Shown: positions 1-12,400, numbered from the stretch's first letter. The stretch: DNA of 64,000 bases from Cylindrobasidium torrendii FP15055 ss-10 (GCA_000934385.1 KN880532.1:9318-73317); one strand, 5' to 3'. Numbers and translations: made by a program. The notes: a model not told the origin generated them from the letters alone.

Positions 1-18
1 CCACGAACTTAGTGTTTG

Positions 19-34
19 GTGTGTGTGTGTGTGT
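19..34. repeat. (GT)8 microsatellite
   Basis: A perfect GT dinucleotide run lies at the left edge of the window. It is a simple sequence repeat with no coding role visible. Confidence 0.9.
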
Positions 35-200
35 TGGTAGCTCATTGCCTTCGCCCCATATATCAGCGCATCAGCGTATTTCCTTTTATTTCTCACTATT
101 TCTATATTCGGTAGTAGTGCGCAACCTCGGCGACCGGACCGATCCGCCGATCGTCGGTATCCGGTCGGCACCCCGAGCCCTAGTCCCTCATCTTGACCTC

Positions 201-279
201 TTGGTCTTTATTGGGATTAGGTGCGCCGTAGCGTAGTCCGCCTGTATACACAATCTAACTTGGTCTTTATTGGGATTAG
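201..279. repeat. 20-nt direct repeat, two copies
   Basis: The same 20 bases (beginning TTGGTCTTTATTGGGATTAG) occur at 201-220 and 260-279, separated by 39 unrelated bases. The pair sits in non-coding sequence downstream (on the minus strand) of the retroelement fragment and may be part of its flank or of an older repeat. No function can be assigned. Confidence 0.85.
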
Positions 280-422
280 ACCGCCGTCCGAGATCCGGTA
301 TTGAGATACCGAGGCATCCCCCGCCGCTCCCGCCCTCCCGCATCCCGATCCAGCCGATACAGGCATCGGTACCGTCTTCCGACCTTCTCCGCGACAAGTC
401 CGAAGACAATATGACAATATCT

Positions 423-520
423 CAATATCTCGACCCATAGGGCAATATCACAATATCTCGGCCCATTGGGCAATGTCACAATATCTCGGGGATCCAGATC
501 TCGTGCCATAGGCAATATCG
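423..520. repeat. 28-bp tandem repeat, two copies plus degenerate third
   Basis: Two adjacent 28-bp units at 423-450 and 451-478 share the core CAATATCTCG.CCCAT.GGG with few differences. A third, interrupted copy with extra bases runs from 479 to about 520. It lies where the retroelement reading frame ends on the minus strand, so it may be a terminal or subterminal repeat of that element or an unrelated minisatellite. The rest of 1-475 shows nothing I recognise as coding. Confidence 0.75.
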
Positions 521-2597
521 AAAATGCGCAGACAAATGAGGAGCAGAAAAGAGACTCACCAGTTCAGAAAAATGCGACGCCATGTCGAAATGGACCGGGA
601 AGAGGGACTTGTCAACAAAGCTATTAATTGAGCCCATGCCCGAAGGCTTGTCGCCCTTGGAAAGGTTGCGGCAGACCCGCTTTTTGGGAGGAACATCCGG
701 ACCAAGATCTTGCACAATGACGATAAGGGGCGAAACAAATATTGGGCTGTTGCATATACGTTCTGCTTGTTGAATGGAGTAAGGACCGGACATGCGATTG
801 AGAGAAATTTCGGTCTTGATGTAGTTGGCGACCGCATCCGGGTGTTCGTCCACCGAGTTGTGGTTCTTCATGATAATGGAATGGGATAGCGGTGGCATGT
901 CTCCAATAGGAAAACCATTAGACAGACCGTGAAGAAGCTGAGGATACGTATCATGTAGGTTGTACTTGTCGAATGACTCCTTGAAACCAGTAGCGCTGTA
1001 GGTAGGGATGATGCGAGAGTATACTTCGAGCTCGTCATTGCTGAAATCTTGAGGGAGATGCGAAGGATGAAGCATGTATTGAAGGTTGGGGAAGTGTAGG
1101 TTGGGCGGTTGTTGGAGTCGATCCGGAAGGGGATCAGTGAGCTTGGAGGGCAGCGTGGTTTCCACCGCAGCGGGCACAGATGTCGAGGAAAACCGTTTGT
1201 CCATGAGGTTTGGTGCAGCGACGGAGGTTGAAATGGACACAGACGCGCTGGGGCTCGCTGTAGCCTGGGGGGTTGCCGATTGTCCAGAGGAATCCGTTCT
1301 TGTATGTTGTGAAAAGTGGCTTGTTGTTGATGTCGACTGTGGACGAGTGTGGGTGCTCTTGGATGCGATGGGGACCACCACAGCAGAGGCATGTTGGGAA
1401 TCGAGAATCGTGGCCGGCAGAGTTCTGCGACGGGTTCTGGGACGATGCAGGGCGGCCACGAAAGGAATCCGACTGGGACTCAAGACCCGAGCGAGGCATC
1501 TTGGGAGGGCGCTCGGCCTCCAGCTGAACGGTAGCAAGGCGCTTATTTGACGTAAACGAGGGTGCCGCCATTGCGCCGAAGTGCATGTCGAAACTTGCTG
1601 CGGCCGTCTTGTAGTCAAGGAGGGAGAAGGGCTGGTTCGAAAGTATCTTGCGGGCCTGCGAGCGTTCCCATTCAAAGACCTTGGTCCAGAAAATGTCGAT
1701 GTTGGGAATGGATTTGAAAAAGTCGACATGCTTGGAGAACTCCCGACCAATATGGTAGATATCCTCGTCGACTGGAACAGGACCCGCGAGTCGATCCATG
1801 ATTTGCTGAGCTCGACCAAGAGCGGTAAGATAGGCGAAGAAGTCGGTGAATTGCAAGGCGGACTCAGCGCCCCATTTCTTGAGCATGGCCTCTACTAAAA
1901 CCACAGGAACACTAGACGGGTCGGGGTCGAGAGAGGTGGGAATGGGCTTGTAGTCGTGCTTGACCGAGAGAATTGAAGGGCACTCCGAGACCAGACGAAT
2001 ATTGGTGGTTGAAAGGAAGTGCAGGGGAAGGTAAATCTGCAGGCGGGTGGTCTGGTACATCTCCTCGGGAATCACGAGAAGAGCATTCCCAAAGGAGTCT
2101 GTGGGACGTGCCTTTGCTGCCGCGAGCGAGCCCTCTAGAGGCTGCATCTTCTTCTTCGCCAGCTTCTCTGCTTCCTTAGCCTTTCGCAAGTCCCGGTCTA
2201 GCTTCTCATCCGCCAATTTTTCTTGTGAACGTTTGACCTCGATTCCCACCAGGATTTCTTCCAGGAATGTTGGGAGGGGACCGACCGACACCCTATAGCT
2301 TGAGCTGGCCAAAAGCTTGTCGATGTCCTCTTGGAAATATTGGTAGGCTGGCTGAAGAGGTGGGCCGACATCTGGGTACTTGATGGGGTCTGCGAGGCAG
2401 TTCATAGTCTGCATAATACTGGCTTCATTGGCGGTTTGGCAGCGGCAGTTGTGCTGGTTGCGAATCTTGATTGGAATGGCTAGAGTTGTCGAAATTGAGG
2501 GAACCTCGATGTGCTTGTTGAAGTCGAAGGACGCGCTGTCGATGGGGAACGCGACTTGGGCATTCGGAAGAATATCGCCTGGATTGTACGAGACCAT
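476..2597 (-). mobile_element. DIRS/Ngaro-like tyrosine-recombinase retroelement, truncated (gag-like ORF plus start of RT)
   Basis: Two overlapping minus-strand frames read as one broken element. The first (2597 to 1134, 487 residues) has a coiled, lysine-rich middle, a helical gag-like half and a C-terminal Cys/His segment (CGGPHRIQEH, then CARCGGNH) typical of nucleic-acid-binding knuckles. The second frame becomes meaningful from about 1230 and runs to 476. It resembles the N-terminal part of the reverse transcriptase of basidiomycete DIRS/Ngaro-like elements: a 'PPLSHS' block, 'SPLIVI', a basic 'KKRVCRNLSKG' block, 'INSFVDKSLFP', then 'FDMASHF'. Similarity stops at a GTGAGT (about 555), which is either a splice donor or the break point. 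No RT palm, RNase H or recombinase follows inside the window. Family assignment is by recognition only, and the exact subgroup is unsure. Confidence 0.7.
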
Positions 2598-3119
2598 TGT
2601 CGAAAATGCGTGGTGAAAAGCAGGATACGTGATCTTGTGTGTTCAAGGAGCGAGACGTGACGCAGAACGAAAAGAAAATCGAGAAAGCCGCAAGAACGGC
2701 GAGGACGAGATGGAGAATGGCCAAAGGTCATCTCGATCGCGTCGCGGGGAAAGCCACGAGGGTGACGCGGCGATGGCCATGATGGGTGCCACTGGTGCCC
2801 GACCGACTCATCTTATCTCACGCTATGCCAGCCTCGTGCCTCGGCCAGCATAGCTTCCAATAACTTTTGTCGGGGATTCAACATTTTTCTCCACAACGGT
2901 CAACCCATATTGGCGAACGACGTACCTGACTTTTGAGTGGCACAGCCCGCTATCGCCGTCTGCGATTCTTAGATGGACCAAGATAACTGTCAACGCACAC
3001 GGTCTTGCAATATTCACACGACGTATATAACAAGCTCTAACTCGTCAATCCGGTCCTTGCTTCTGTCCGCTCACTTGCCCACCATCCATCTCCTTTGATT
3101 AGTCTCACGCTTAAAGACA
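2598..3119. other. Intergenic, upstream region of the acyltransferase gene
   Basis: No coding sequence is recognised. The right end holds the likely promoter of the plus-strand gene starting at 3120, with a TATA-like element at 3024-3030 and a pyrimidine-rich stretch just before the start codon. Confidence 0.6.
3024..3030 (+). promoter_or_regulatory. TATA-box-like element TATATAA
   Basis: TATATAA lies 90 bp before the ATG at 3120 and is followed by a CT-rich segment, a usual fungal core-promoter layout. Assignment rests on sequence and spacing only. Confidence 0.5.
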
Positions 3120-4980
3120 ATGGCCGAGAGCGCGCCAACATATTCCCGCCCTTTGGGTCTGACAGAGGCATCGTACTTTCTTCCATCGCGTGAAGATGGC
3201 GCGAACGACCTGTGCGTGGCCATCGCCTTTTTGCAGAGTGTTAGCATTGACAACACTGACAGGGGACTTCACCTAGGCTTCACTGCACCGCTGGCCATCA
3301 CCGTCCAGTCCCGTGTGCAGCTTGTATGGGCACTTCTCCGTCTCCGCCACCCACTTCTTGCGGCGCGTGTCGACATGCACGACTACGACGACATTCGTTT
3401 CGTGTGAGCGCTCATTTCTCGCCGCTCGAGACAGCAAGTTGCTTATTTCGGTCCACCGTGTTCAGATACACGTGCCCCGCGAGCCCCCAAGACGCCGTCC
3501 GAGAGACCGCCAATGCGCTGCAGTATAGGCCTGCTTGCTCCAAAGATGGTTGGTAGCCCTCTCCTTATGGTCTTCCTGGCCACTAACAGCGGACGGCGTA
3601 GAATTTGTCGACAACTTTGTTCTCGGTCCGCGCATATTGTCCAACGAGCGCCTATCGTTTCTGTATATCTCTCGCCCGGGAGACGTTACCGCGCCCCTTC
3701 AAACCCCCACCCCGTGCGAAGAGAAAGAAGGTTACGACTTTGAGCATGCCCAGCACGAGCTCATGATCTGCACGACGCACTATCTGGCAGACGGTATTGC
3801 CATCCACCAGCTCACGAATGACTTTTCCACTCTGCTCGGCGGGCAGTTGAATGAGAGTGAGCTCATGAGCTTGGTGGCACGCGAGTGGGAAGCACAGTAC
3901 AAGAAGACTGCTCAGGTGCGTTGAGTGATGCAGCGGGCATTCCAATACTTAGGTCATTATAGAATACTGCTCTCCCTGCATCACTGGAAGACAGGCTTCC
4001 TGCAACACCAAGGTCAAAATTCCAGGAGGCCGCGCTGCGAGTTGATTACGAGAACACTCAGAGGAAACAGATCGTGAGCACACACCGGGTTGAGCTATTT
4101 GACCACATTCAAACGTGTTTGCTAGGGAGGCCAAGTGTTTCCCAGACAGAGAGGAAAGCCAAGGCGAACAACTTGTCGTGTCGTTGCCCTAGACGAGAGC
4201 CGGACCATACACATTCTCAAGGCATGCAAAGACCACAAAGTCTCCTTACCCTGCGTCCTATTCGCGCTCTGCAATATCGCCTGGATTCGGACATCATCCA
4301 GCAAAGGCGAATTACCCGCGTACGATTCTTTGTTTCCTCCTCCTCAGCTTTCTCCTGACAGTCCTTTCAGATTGTTCTATTCCGCAATGAGCCTGCGCAC
4401 CAACTTTGTTGCCGAGAAAGCCATCCACGACTCCTACCTCTCCGTCGCCATCGGCTACTTCAACATCACCCTTCCCTCCTTCATGCTCCGCTCACTTCAG
4501 CCCTCCTCGACTTTCTGGTATCGCGCGCGCCAGACCAAAAGCCAAATATCTGCCGCCATCAAAAGCCCCATGCTCATTGCGCGCAGCCAGAACATGGCCT
4601 TGGAACGGGCGGATCGCGCCAAAGCGTTTGCTAAGGAGGACGACGCCAAGGCTGCGGGAATATGGTCGCCTCCAGCCACCCCACGCGTCGAGAAGAAGGA
4701 GCCGGCGCCATTCAAAGCGCCTTCTGCAGCGTTACTGGGCATCTCATGCTTGGGTAGCCTCGACTCGATTTACAAGCACAATCAATTCGGAGCTATCAAG
4801 TTGAACTGGGTTACATCAGGATTGAGGCAGAGGGCGGGCGGGATGATGTTGTTCTCATATACTTTCTTGGACAAGCTGTGGTTGAACATGACCTTTGACG
4901 AAAATGGCTACGAAAAAGCCAGTTTCGATGCGTTTTGGGCTAATGTGTTGTCAGGAATGGATGAGTTCATTGGCGTGTAG
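3120..4980 (+). pseudogene. HxxxDG acyltransferase-like gene with a one-base frame break
   Basis: The gene belongs to the CoA-dependent acyltransferase/condensation-like superfamily, which moves acyl groups onto alcohols or amines; the substrate is unknown. Exons read 3120-3403, 3466-3548, 3590-3915, 3963-4074 and 4126-4980, about 553 residues in all. The catalytic HxxxDG signature is present as HYLADG in exon 3 (near 3780). The C-terminal half carries a well-preserved domain ending MDEFIGV. Exon 4 is the problem. It begins ALPASLEDRLP, but the run AAAATTTCC at about 4017-4024 holds one base too many, so the frame meets a TGA at about 4042. The sensible continuation, QEAALRVDYENTQ, lies one base over. 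The other junctions keep frame, so this is a recent lesion, a sequencing indel, or an exon I have mis-modelled. I call it a possible pseudogene. Confidence 0.6.
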
Positions 4981-5443
4981 AATCTAGATATTATTGGCTT
5001 GAAGACTTTGTTGTTGTACCTATACTGTTTTGTTATGTTTTAAGGAATATGGACATAGGACCTTGTATTGAGAGCAGGGCCCTGGACTGTGCTGTCAATG
5101 ACCACCAAGTTACCACCCATTAGCCTTGCGCAACTTATGCCTCTAACTTGGTTCAGTCCTTGATCCCGCTATTAGCAGAGTAATACAAACAGTGTATCTA
5201 AGCGCTGTGATGAACACCGCCATGGCTGTATAGACACCAGAGAGATGGTCGTATCGTCTGTCACACGGTTTGGAGCACCATTTGAGAGCAACCTAGAGCT
5301 TCTGCAGTGCGGATAGCTATCTTGCAACGAAAAATCACGCCATCTTCGCGTCGAATGGACGTAACACAGACACAGGCAACGTCAAGATCAAGAAAGATTC
5401 AATATGTACAAAGATTTTCTAATATTCGTAACTGCATCTCTGC
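4981..5443. other. Convergent 3' intergenic region
   Basis: It lies between the stop of the plus-strand acyltransferase gene and the stop of the minus-strand pyrophosphatase gene and presumably holds both 3' UTRs. No reading frame or structured element is recognised. Confidence 0.6.
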
Positions 5444-6718
5444 CTAAACCTGGGCGGAAGAAATGTAGAACCACTTGGACACTGAGGGGTAGTGTTAGAC
5501 AGGAAACCTGGACTTCCGTTGCGAACTTACCCGAAGGATCGATGGGGGCAGGCGTCTTGCGGGAGTCCGGAGGAAGCGAGGTGTACGCAGCATCGTCGCG
5601 GCGGACGAACCCGGGAGAGTTCTGAATGGTGATGTTGCGACTAGAGAGGCTGATCAAAAACTGTAGATTGCAGCATACAATGGACGCACATAGAAAGATC
5701 GTAGCTGGCGGTCTTGGCAGGCGACTCGCCAGTGATGAGACGGCGCCATGCCTCATGGCACTCGTGCACAATCTCAGTCGCGTAGCGCTTGTTCTTTGCC
5801 TCACCAGAGAACGCAAAGGTGTTCTCGGGCTTGCCATCGGGAATCTTGTAGATGCTGAGGGAGGATCAAGATGATGATGGACTAGGTACCATGATAACTC
5901 ACCGGAACCACTCGTTGGTCGCGCGAATGAGACCAGGGAGATGGCGCTCAACATCCTCAATGTCATTGAGCTTAGATGCAAGTGGGTCGAGGACATCGAC
6001 GACGATGACCTTCCAGTCGGTTTCGCCCTCGTCAAGAAGAGCCATGATTCCTAGGACCTTGACTTGCTTGACCTGGCCGACGTAGCCAACCTGTTCGCCA
6101 ATCTCGCAGACATCGAGGGGGTCGTTGTCGCCCTTGGCTTTGGTCTCAGCGTGGGTGGAGGCAGGGTCTTCCCAGGTCTAGATGGACGATTAATATCGGG
6201 GCATCAGTCGTGTGCGACGGCAGCAACGCACCTGAGGGAACGCGCCGTAGTTCCAGATGTAACCGTGGTGGGGGAAGCAGTTGCGAACGAAGCGCAGCTT
6301 GTTCTTCTTGATATCCTGCTTGATGGGGTTGAACGGCTCCTCCTTGGAGATTTCCATCTTTGCGTTGGTCCAACGGGGGACCTCGACGATCATGTTGAAG
6401 ATGCCCTCATTTTGGTTGGCAAACAGAGGGATGTCGTGGAAAGGGGAGACGACAGAGCCGTTCTGTTCGATGAACACGCGATGTTCTGGAATCTGCGATG
6501 AGCGCGATAGTCGGGAGGAGATAAACACGGCGTACCGAGCGTGTTCGGAGCGCCGATGAGGCGAGGGGTGTACTCTAGAGAAGACGCGTCGTCAGCGAGG
6601 GCGACAGCGGCGAAAATCGAATTTAAATCGTACGGGAAGTCATGGATGGTGATGGGGCAGAAGAAAGGAGCCTGACTTGATGTGCGAGGCGCTCAGCCGG
6701 ATTTGATTTGCTGGTCAT
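5444..6718 (-). CDS. IPP1: Inorganic pyrophosphatase, eukaryotic family I
   Basis: It hydrolyses pyrophosphate to two phosphates, pulling biosynthetic reactions forward in the cytosol. Seven exons join in frame (6718-6677, 6572-6536, 6485-6232, 6177-5903, 5854-5690, 5640-5531, 5481-5444) to give 306 residues, slightly longer than the 287 of yeast Ipp1. Conserved blocks include [43 protein letters not shown], the family signature GDNDPLDV with its metal-binding aspartates, [18 protein letters not shown] and [18 protein letters not shown]. The C-terminus ends [12 protein letters not shown], matching the family ending. The first exon is only 42 nt ([14 protein letters not shown]) and splices to [12 protein letters not shown], which fixes the start. 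It is convergent with the acyltransferase gene and tandem with the GCP4 gene upstream. Confidence 0.95.
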
Positions 6719-6987
6719 TCTCCGAAGCTGGCAAGACGTCAGCTAGATCAATATTTGGCCGATTTGAAGGTTGCCATTTGGCAGACTTGCATTATTTCTG
6801 CTGGCAAAGGACACCGTCCGGAGTAAAGGAGCACGAAGAGCATTTGCCAGCATAAATAACCTGCTTTGCACTCAGTCCCGGTGGATCGCCGTTGACAATT
6901 CGCGTGAAAGCGCTACGGTCTACGGTTACAGCCGACGCGACGCGATCGTTTTAACTAAGTTTGCTATTGCCTGGTATTGCTATTGCT

Positions 6988-9224
6988 CTACGCAAGGCCA
7001 CCCTGCACGAGGATATTCGAATCTCGTCTGTCACGTTTCCGCGGGTCAGAGAATGCCCCATTAAAGTCCAATCGTAACAACAACCTCTCAATGTGCCTCC
7101 TCACATCTGCCAATCCTGCATCATGACCTTTGCTCATCCTCGAGAAATTCTGGGTCGTCATATTCGCCGTCGCATTCAGCAGTACGCTCTTCGATGCGTC
7201 GCTGGTGAATGTTTGCTGTGTGGTTGACTGCGACAATTGCTCGTAGAATGAATCGAGCAGCCCATGCAGAGTCTGGCAAAGGCATCAGTATAGGACACTG
7301 CCAAAGTTGGGGTGCAATGCCTTACCTCGTTCATCTCGTATACCGCGTCTCGGCGCTCCCTCAGCAGCGACCCAAAATCCTGTCCACCTCCCTTAACGCT
7401 CCCTTCGAATAGCAGAGCCGGCAATATGTCTCCTCCCCACCGCTCAACATGAGCCACAAACCTCTCGCACACCTCGAATATGGGCAGCAGAATCGCAGTC
7501 AGCGCCGAGTTGGTCAACAAACACCCCGTCATAAGGCGGTCCAAGTACATGGAGTGGATGGTACGCAAACTCGTGAAGTCCAACTGCGCCGGCGCTGAGT
7601 TCGACGCCATAGCCCGCAGACTATCCGTCGATTGAGACGCCCGTTGCTCTCCCTCCCCTAAAAGTTGCTTCAGACGATCCAGCTCTAGCTCTATCACGTC
7701 TGTAATCGTATACCCAAAGAGTGTATCCAAAAACCAGGCCATGTCGCGGACAACACCCCAGCCACAACGCAGGAGCTTTGCGCGCGCCTTGAAGTCGTCT
7801 TCTGAACCACCCTCACCAAGGCCGGTCCACTTTCGGCGTGCTCTTTGGGCGTTGGAGAGTGCAGACCAGCATGTGTGTATCCGTGTATGCGTCTTGCGGA
7901 GCGAGGACAGGTAGGAAAACAGAACGGCGTACGAGGCTAGGTCTGTAGGATGAAGGAACAAGTCCAGTGGCCAAGAAACTTGATAATGTAACTGCAGAGG
8001 TGTACCAAGAAGACATGCCACAAAGGCGTCAGCTGATCCTGGTGACTGAGCGGGAGTTGCGGCAAGGGATGGAAGGAGAGGACGAATTGGGCCTTCAGGA
8101 AGAGAGAACCGTAGTCTCGATAGACATGGGTCGTGTTGTGCCGTAGTATTCAAGGATGCACGCAGAAGCGCCAGGTTGAGGTCTTGCTCGCGGATCATGT
8201 TGCTGGCCCCAGATTTGAGCGTCAGGCGGGAGATTTTCAGGCGCTCGATTTCTCTAATGAGCGACAAACTGAATTCCCCGTTAAGTAGGAGGAAGTAATC
8301 CGACCTGATAACCGTAAGGACAACTACAGACAAAGTATACGATTGGACGCACAATGATGTGACGGCCTCTTCGACGTCTCTCCGCGTCAATACATTCATC
8401 CATAACCACTCGCTCACGTTCGTTCGTATCTGTGTCAATGCTGCATCGAATTCATGCCTGTCTTCCGGGACAACCTTTTCAAGAATAGCGGTATGTTCTT
8501 GCGCTAATGATCGAGGGAGCTGCTTTTGCCAATTTGCGGCCTTGACCGTACCAATGGCACGCCCAACATACGCGATAGAATCGATAGCCTGTGGAGAAGC
8601 ACACGATGGCATACTTCCTTCGAGTAGCACGTAATTATCTGTTGCCAACGGGTCGGACGCAGAGACTGAACCATGGACCACGAAAGCTGCCAGCTGTGTG
8701 CGCCAGACGTGTTGTACAGCGATGGATAATTGTGAAAGAATACTGGCCACTCGATTGACACCCGTCTTTGAGCGTGTGATCAACAAGTCGATGAGTGGGC
8801 CAGGTTGCCAGTTAGTCTGGCCCTCGAGTTCGTCCATGAGAGAAACAAGCGATGCAAAGGGCGCGTCCCAAGGCGCGAATATTGCCCTCACGGAAGAGAG
8901 TGGGACAAAAGATCCACTGCCGACCAGATTCGCGTCGCGGGTAAGCACCTTCTCTTCCGTGGTTATAACCAGGCTCTCGTATTCGTCCTTGAGTATTCTG
9001 CTGAGTGCGGCGGATAGTGCGCAGAGATAGCGCGAAGACGATGTAGAAAGCTGAGCGCACGAGCGCTTTATTCTGCGGTATCTATACGCTATTTTCCCTA
9101 GAGATTCGAGGCATTGTTGTTCGCCAGGATGTAGGAGTGGGGTGAACGCAGGGAGGAGCTTGTGTCCTTCGGGGAATAAGGACGATTCGTGGCCAGCGAG
9201 GATCAGAAAGACTTCCGAAATCAT
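6988..9224 (-). CDS. Gamma-tubulin complex component 4 (GCP4-like, Spc97/Spc98 family)
   Basis: It is a subunit of the gamma-tubulin ring complex that nucleates microtubules at the spindle pole body. Two exons (9224-7326 and 7272-6988) give 727 residues. The opening MISEVFLILAGHESSLF and the later FTPLLHPGEQQCLESL match the N-terminal GRIP1 region of GCP4. The segment WPLDLFLHPTDLASYAVLFSYL followed by an arginine-rich helix and CW is the GRIP2 gamma-tubulin-binding region shared by all GCPs. An upstream in-frame ATG at 9320 exists, but the 9224 start aligns with the family N-terminus and I prefer it. The small second exon encodes the C-terminal helices. GCP4 versus another short GCP is judged from the N-terminus and the size. 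Confidence 0.85.
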
Positions 9225-9492
9225 TTCGAATTTCTTTCCTGGCAGCCTGATATGTTGGTATGAGTGTGTAAAGGCAAGGTGGATGGCCCGAGCGATCAAC
9301 TGCCGATCGAATACGGTCACGCACGTCGCACACTGTAGTACTAGTCTGTCACGTTACAATATGGTAGCTCTAACCTCTCAATAAAAATGCAGTATCCTCT
9401 ATTATACAGTTCTAATTATGTTTTAAGCTGAGAGAAAAGCAACTTATATACCGTAGCCTGGAAGAATCACTGAAATAGCAGGTCACAAACAA

Positions 9493-12400
9493 TCACAGCG
9501 GGGGTTTGAACTTCTTGTTACTATATCCGCCCATGCCAGGGCGTGATCTCCCCATTCCCAGCCTCTTTGTCACCCTGTGTGTAGCAACATCCGACCCTGA
9601 TGAGCTAGAACCCGTTGTTGAATCACTTGGAAGCGATGGTGGGGAAGGGCGCGGGACGTTGAGGACCTTTGGTTCTGCATGGGGAACTGGGGGCTCTGTC
9701 TTCACTGACGGTCGCAAAGCCGGCTCACTTTTGATGATTGGCGTGCGACTAGTTACCGACGGAGTCCGGGGCGCTGCGATATAGGAACTCGAGGCAACCT
9801 TCTTCGCGTTGAGGGTCGGCGAAGGAGGCGGCGAATCCGAAATGTCGATAATAGACGACTGCTTGCTAAGCTTTCTCTGCTTGACTCTAGTTCGCGGTGG
9901 AGACGCGAGGTCCACGAACGACGCTTCCCTCTTTACACCTCCCGACAGCCTTCTCGATACTGGTCCTGAAGATGATTGCGCGGGCCTTGGTAATGTGGAG
10001 CTCGAGGCAACCGGCATTCTTGGCTTTACATCGACGTCTTCGCTTTTCACTCCCAGCCCATCTTGCCGACTGTACACTGAAAACGCCGACCATATTCCGT
10101 TCCCCGCAAGTGCCTTCACTTGTTCCTCGACGCCCTCTGGCGGGGTTGGCGATCGAAAGTCGGTGCGAACGGTAGGCTCGACCTTGACCTTCCCAAACAT
10201 CGGTTGCGGCCTGTTCGCATCGGTGCGAAGCGTTGACTGGACCTCGACCCGGGAGCACATTGGACGAGTAGCAGCTGTCCTTCCCCGCGCAGTTCCATCG
10301 TGGCCTTGCCCATAGGGGACACCCATATTTCGCACACTGACGAAAGCGGAAACCTGGTCGGTGGCGTGGTCGACGCCTACGCTAGGGCTTGACCGGAAAT
10401 CGGGCAATCCGGTGGACAGATTCCGGAAGGGCTGACAGTTGCGTATGCTTGCATAGCTGCGTTTGGGACAGTCATTGAGTGAGAGAACAGACTGAGGCCA
10501 TTTTGGGACGTACAATGCTTGGACTCTAGCCTTTGCCTCTTCTCCGGAAGGCGGTGGCCGCCCCAGCACTGCGCATGTTGTAGCACGCTCGTCCTCATCA
10601 AACATAGAGAGTGTGTCTGTTGTTAGAGCATCCTGTTCAGCTCGCTTCAGCAATACACAGGCGTAGACTCTGTGATGCACATACTTGATGCCCTGTAACA
10701 ACGGCGTCCAAAAACTGTGACAGGAAGCGATCCTTAGCTACACCGGCAATGGTTCGTTGTAGGCAGCGGGTCATATACAGCAGTCCCTTTGCTCGAGTGC
10801 ATGCAACATAAAGCAGTCGTCTGTGGACGACCGTTAGAGGACGCGCAAAACAGTCAACAAGGGCTTACCTCTCCTCATCAACGTCTTCCGAACGATGGAA
10901 TGGGAATGTACCATCCTCCACTGGAATCATCAGCACTGAAAAATTCAACTGAATTTGAAGACACAAAGCCCTACCTGAAGGTATAATGATCACCGGCCAT
11001 TCCAAGCCCTTAGCAGCGTGGCAGGTCGCAATGGTCACTTTCTACGCAATGATGAGTTTCGACGAGAATTGGCGCCTTAGCGAAGCAATGGACTCACGTC
11101 CTTGTTATCCTCTTCCGTTTCACTGTCTCCGGTTGAAGAGAGCAAAGAAGCCTGGAGGAACATTCGCAATGGTGTTTCCCTGCAATAGTATTAGCTTCCC
11201 ATCTATGTCAATCGAAAGCGGCGTACTCGTCTTCGGGAACATGACCCTCTAACATATCCTTCTGAACATCGCCAGCGAAAGTGATTAACTCCCGTACGTT
11301 CTCCCATCGCGTTTCCCATTCCGGTTCGGTCCTTCTCAGGTGCTCTTCGTATCCGACAACGCTGACAAGTTCACGAATGAGGTCTGTTGGCATTGCTCCG
11401 CTGGCTGCGTGCGCGCGCAAGGAGCGAATGACCTTAACAAACGGGGTCGTCTTGCGCTTTACAGGAGGCTTGATATCGGGTATTTCTCCGTCATATATGC
11501 GCTCTAAAAACTCCAATGCTCCAATTCCTAACGAGTCAGCTTGGCCGCTGATTTCAGTGAGAGTCTGTACGCAAGCTCAGTAAATTGCATCAATTGCGAA
11601 GCCCAGTGATTCTCACCTTTTCACCGACGCCCCTAGCAGGAACGTTGACAGAACGAGCGAACGCGGGAGCGTACTTGGGGTTGTCGACCAGTTGGAGGTA
11701 AGCCAGAACATCCTTAATCTGCGAGGTCGCAGTGAGATCAAAAGGCGACACAATAAGAACAACGGGAAATACCTCCATACGGTCGAAGAACTTATGTCCT
11801 CCTAGCATTCTGACTGGAACACCCTCCTTCTGTAGCGCACTCTCGATAGATCGTGACAGGGCATTGAAGCGGACTGGTATAGCGATAAGCACAACAGCAT
11901 AGTGATCATCCAGAGAGAAACTCACGGAGAATTGCGAAATCTCCCCATGTCAATGCGCCTCCCATATGGGCAATAACTCGCTTGATTTCCATAGCTATCA
12001 ATGCAGATTCGTGACTCTCGTTATCACAAGTCCGTAGAATAGGCCGAATTCCTGCAGGATGTGTCGTATGCAAGGTCTTCGGGATACGTTTCTTGTCTAT
12101 GCACAATTAGCCAGATTGCGAGCCAGAGCATTAGGGCTTCGGCGAACCTTGAGACACAATGGCAAGACTGCATTTGAGAATCGACGACGTGGACCTGTAA
12201 TTCTGCTCCAGAAATATTTGTTCGGTGCCAGCAAAGTCTACAGACAGTAAGGCTTCTGAAGCTGTTCAACTCGTGGAGACTGACGTCTTTGCATCTTGGC
12301 TATGTTCTTGACCTCGGCAGCGCGCCATCCATATACTGCAAACTGCGTTCAAATACTTTCAAAAGATGACTGAGTAGGCGGTAGACTCACTAGACTGGTC

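Noticed and set aside
1086..1550. Plus-strand ORF of 154 codons opposite the retroelement
   Set aside because: It is the antisense shadow of the gag-like frame, with no independent features.
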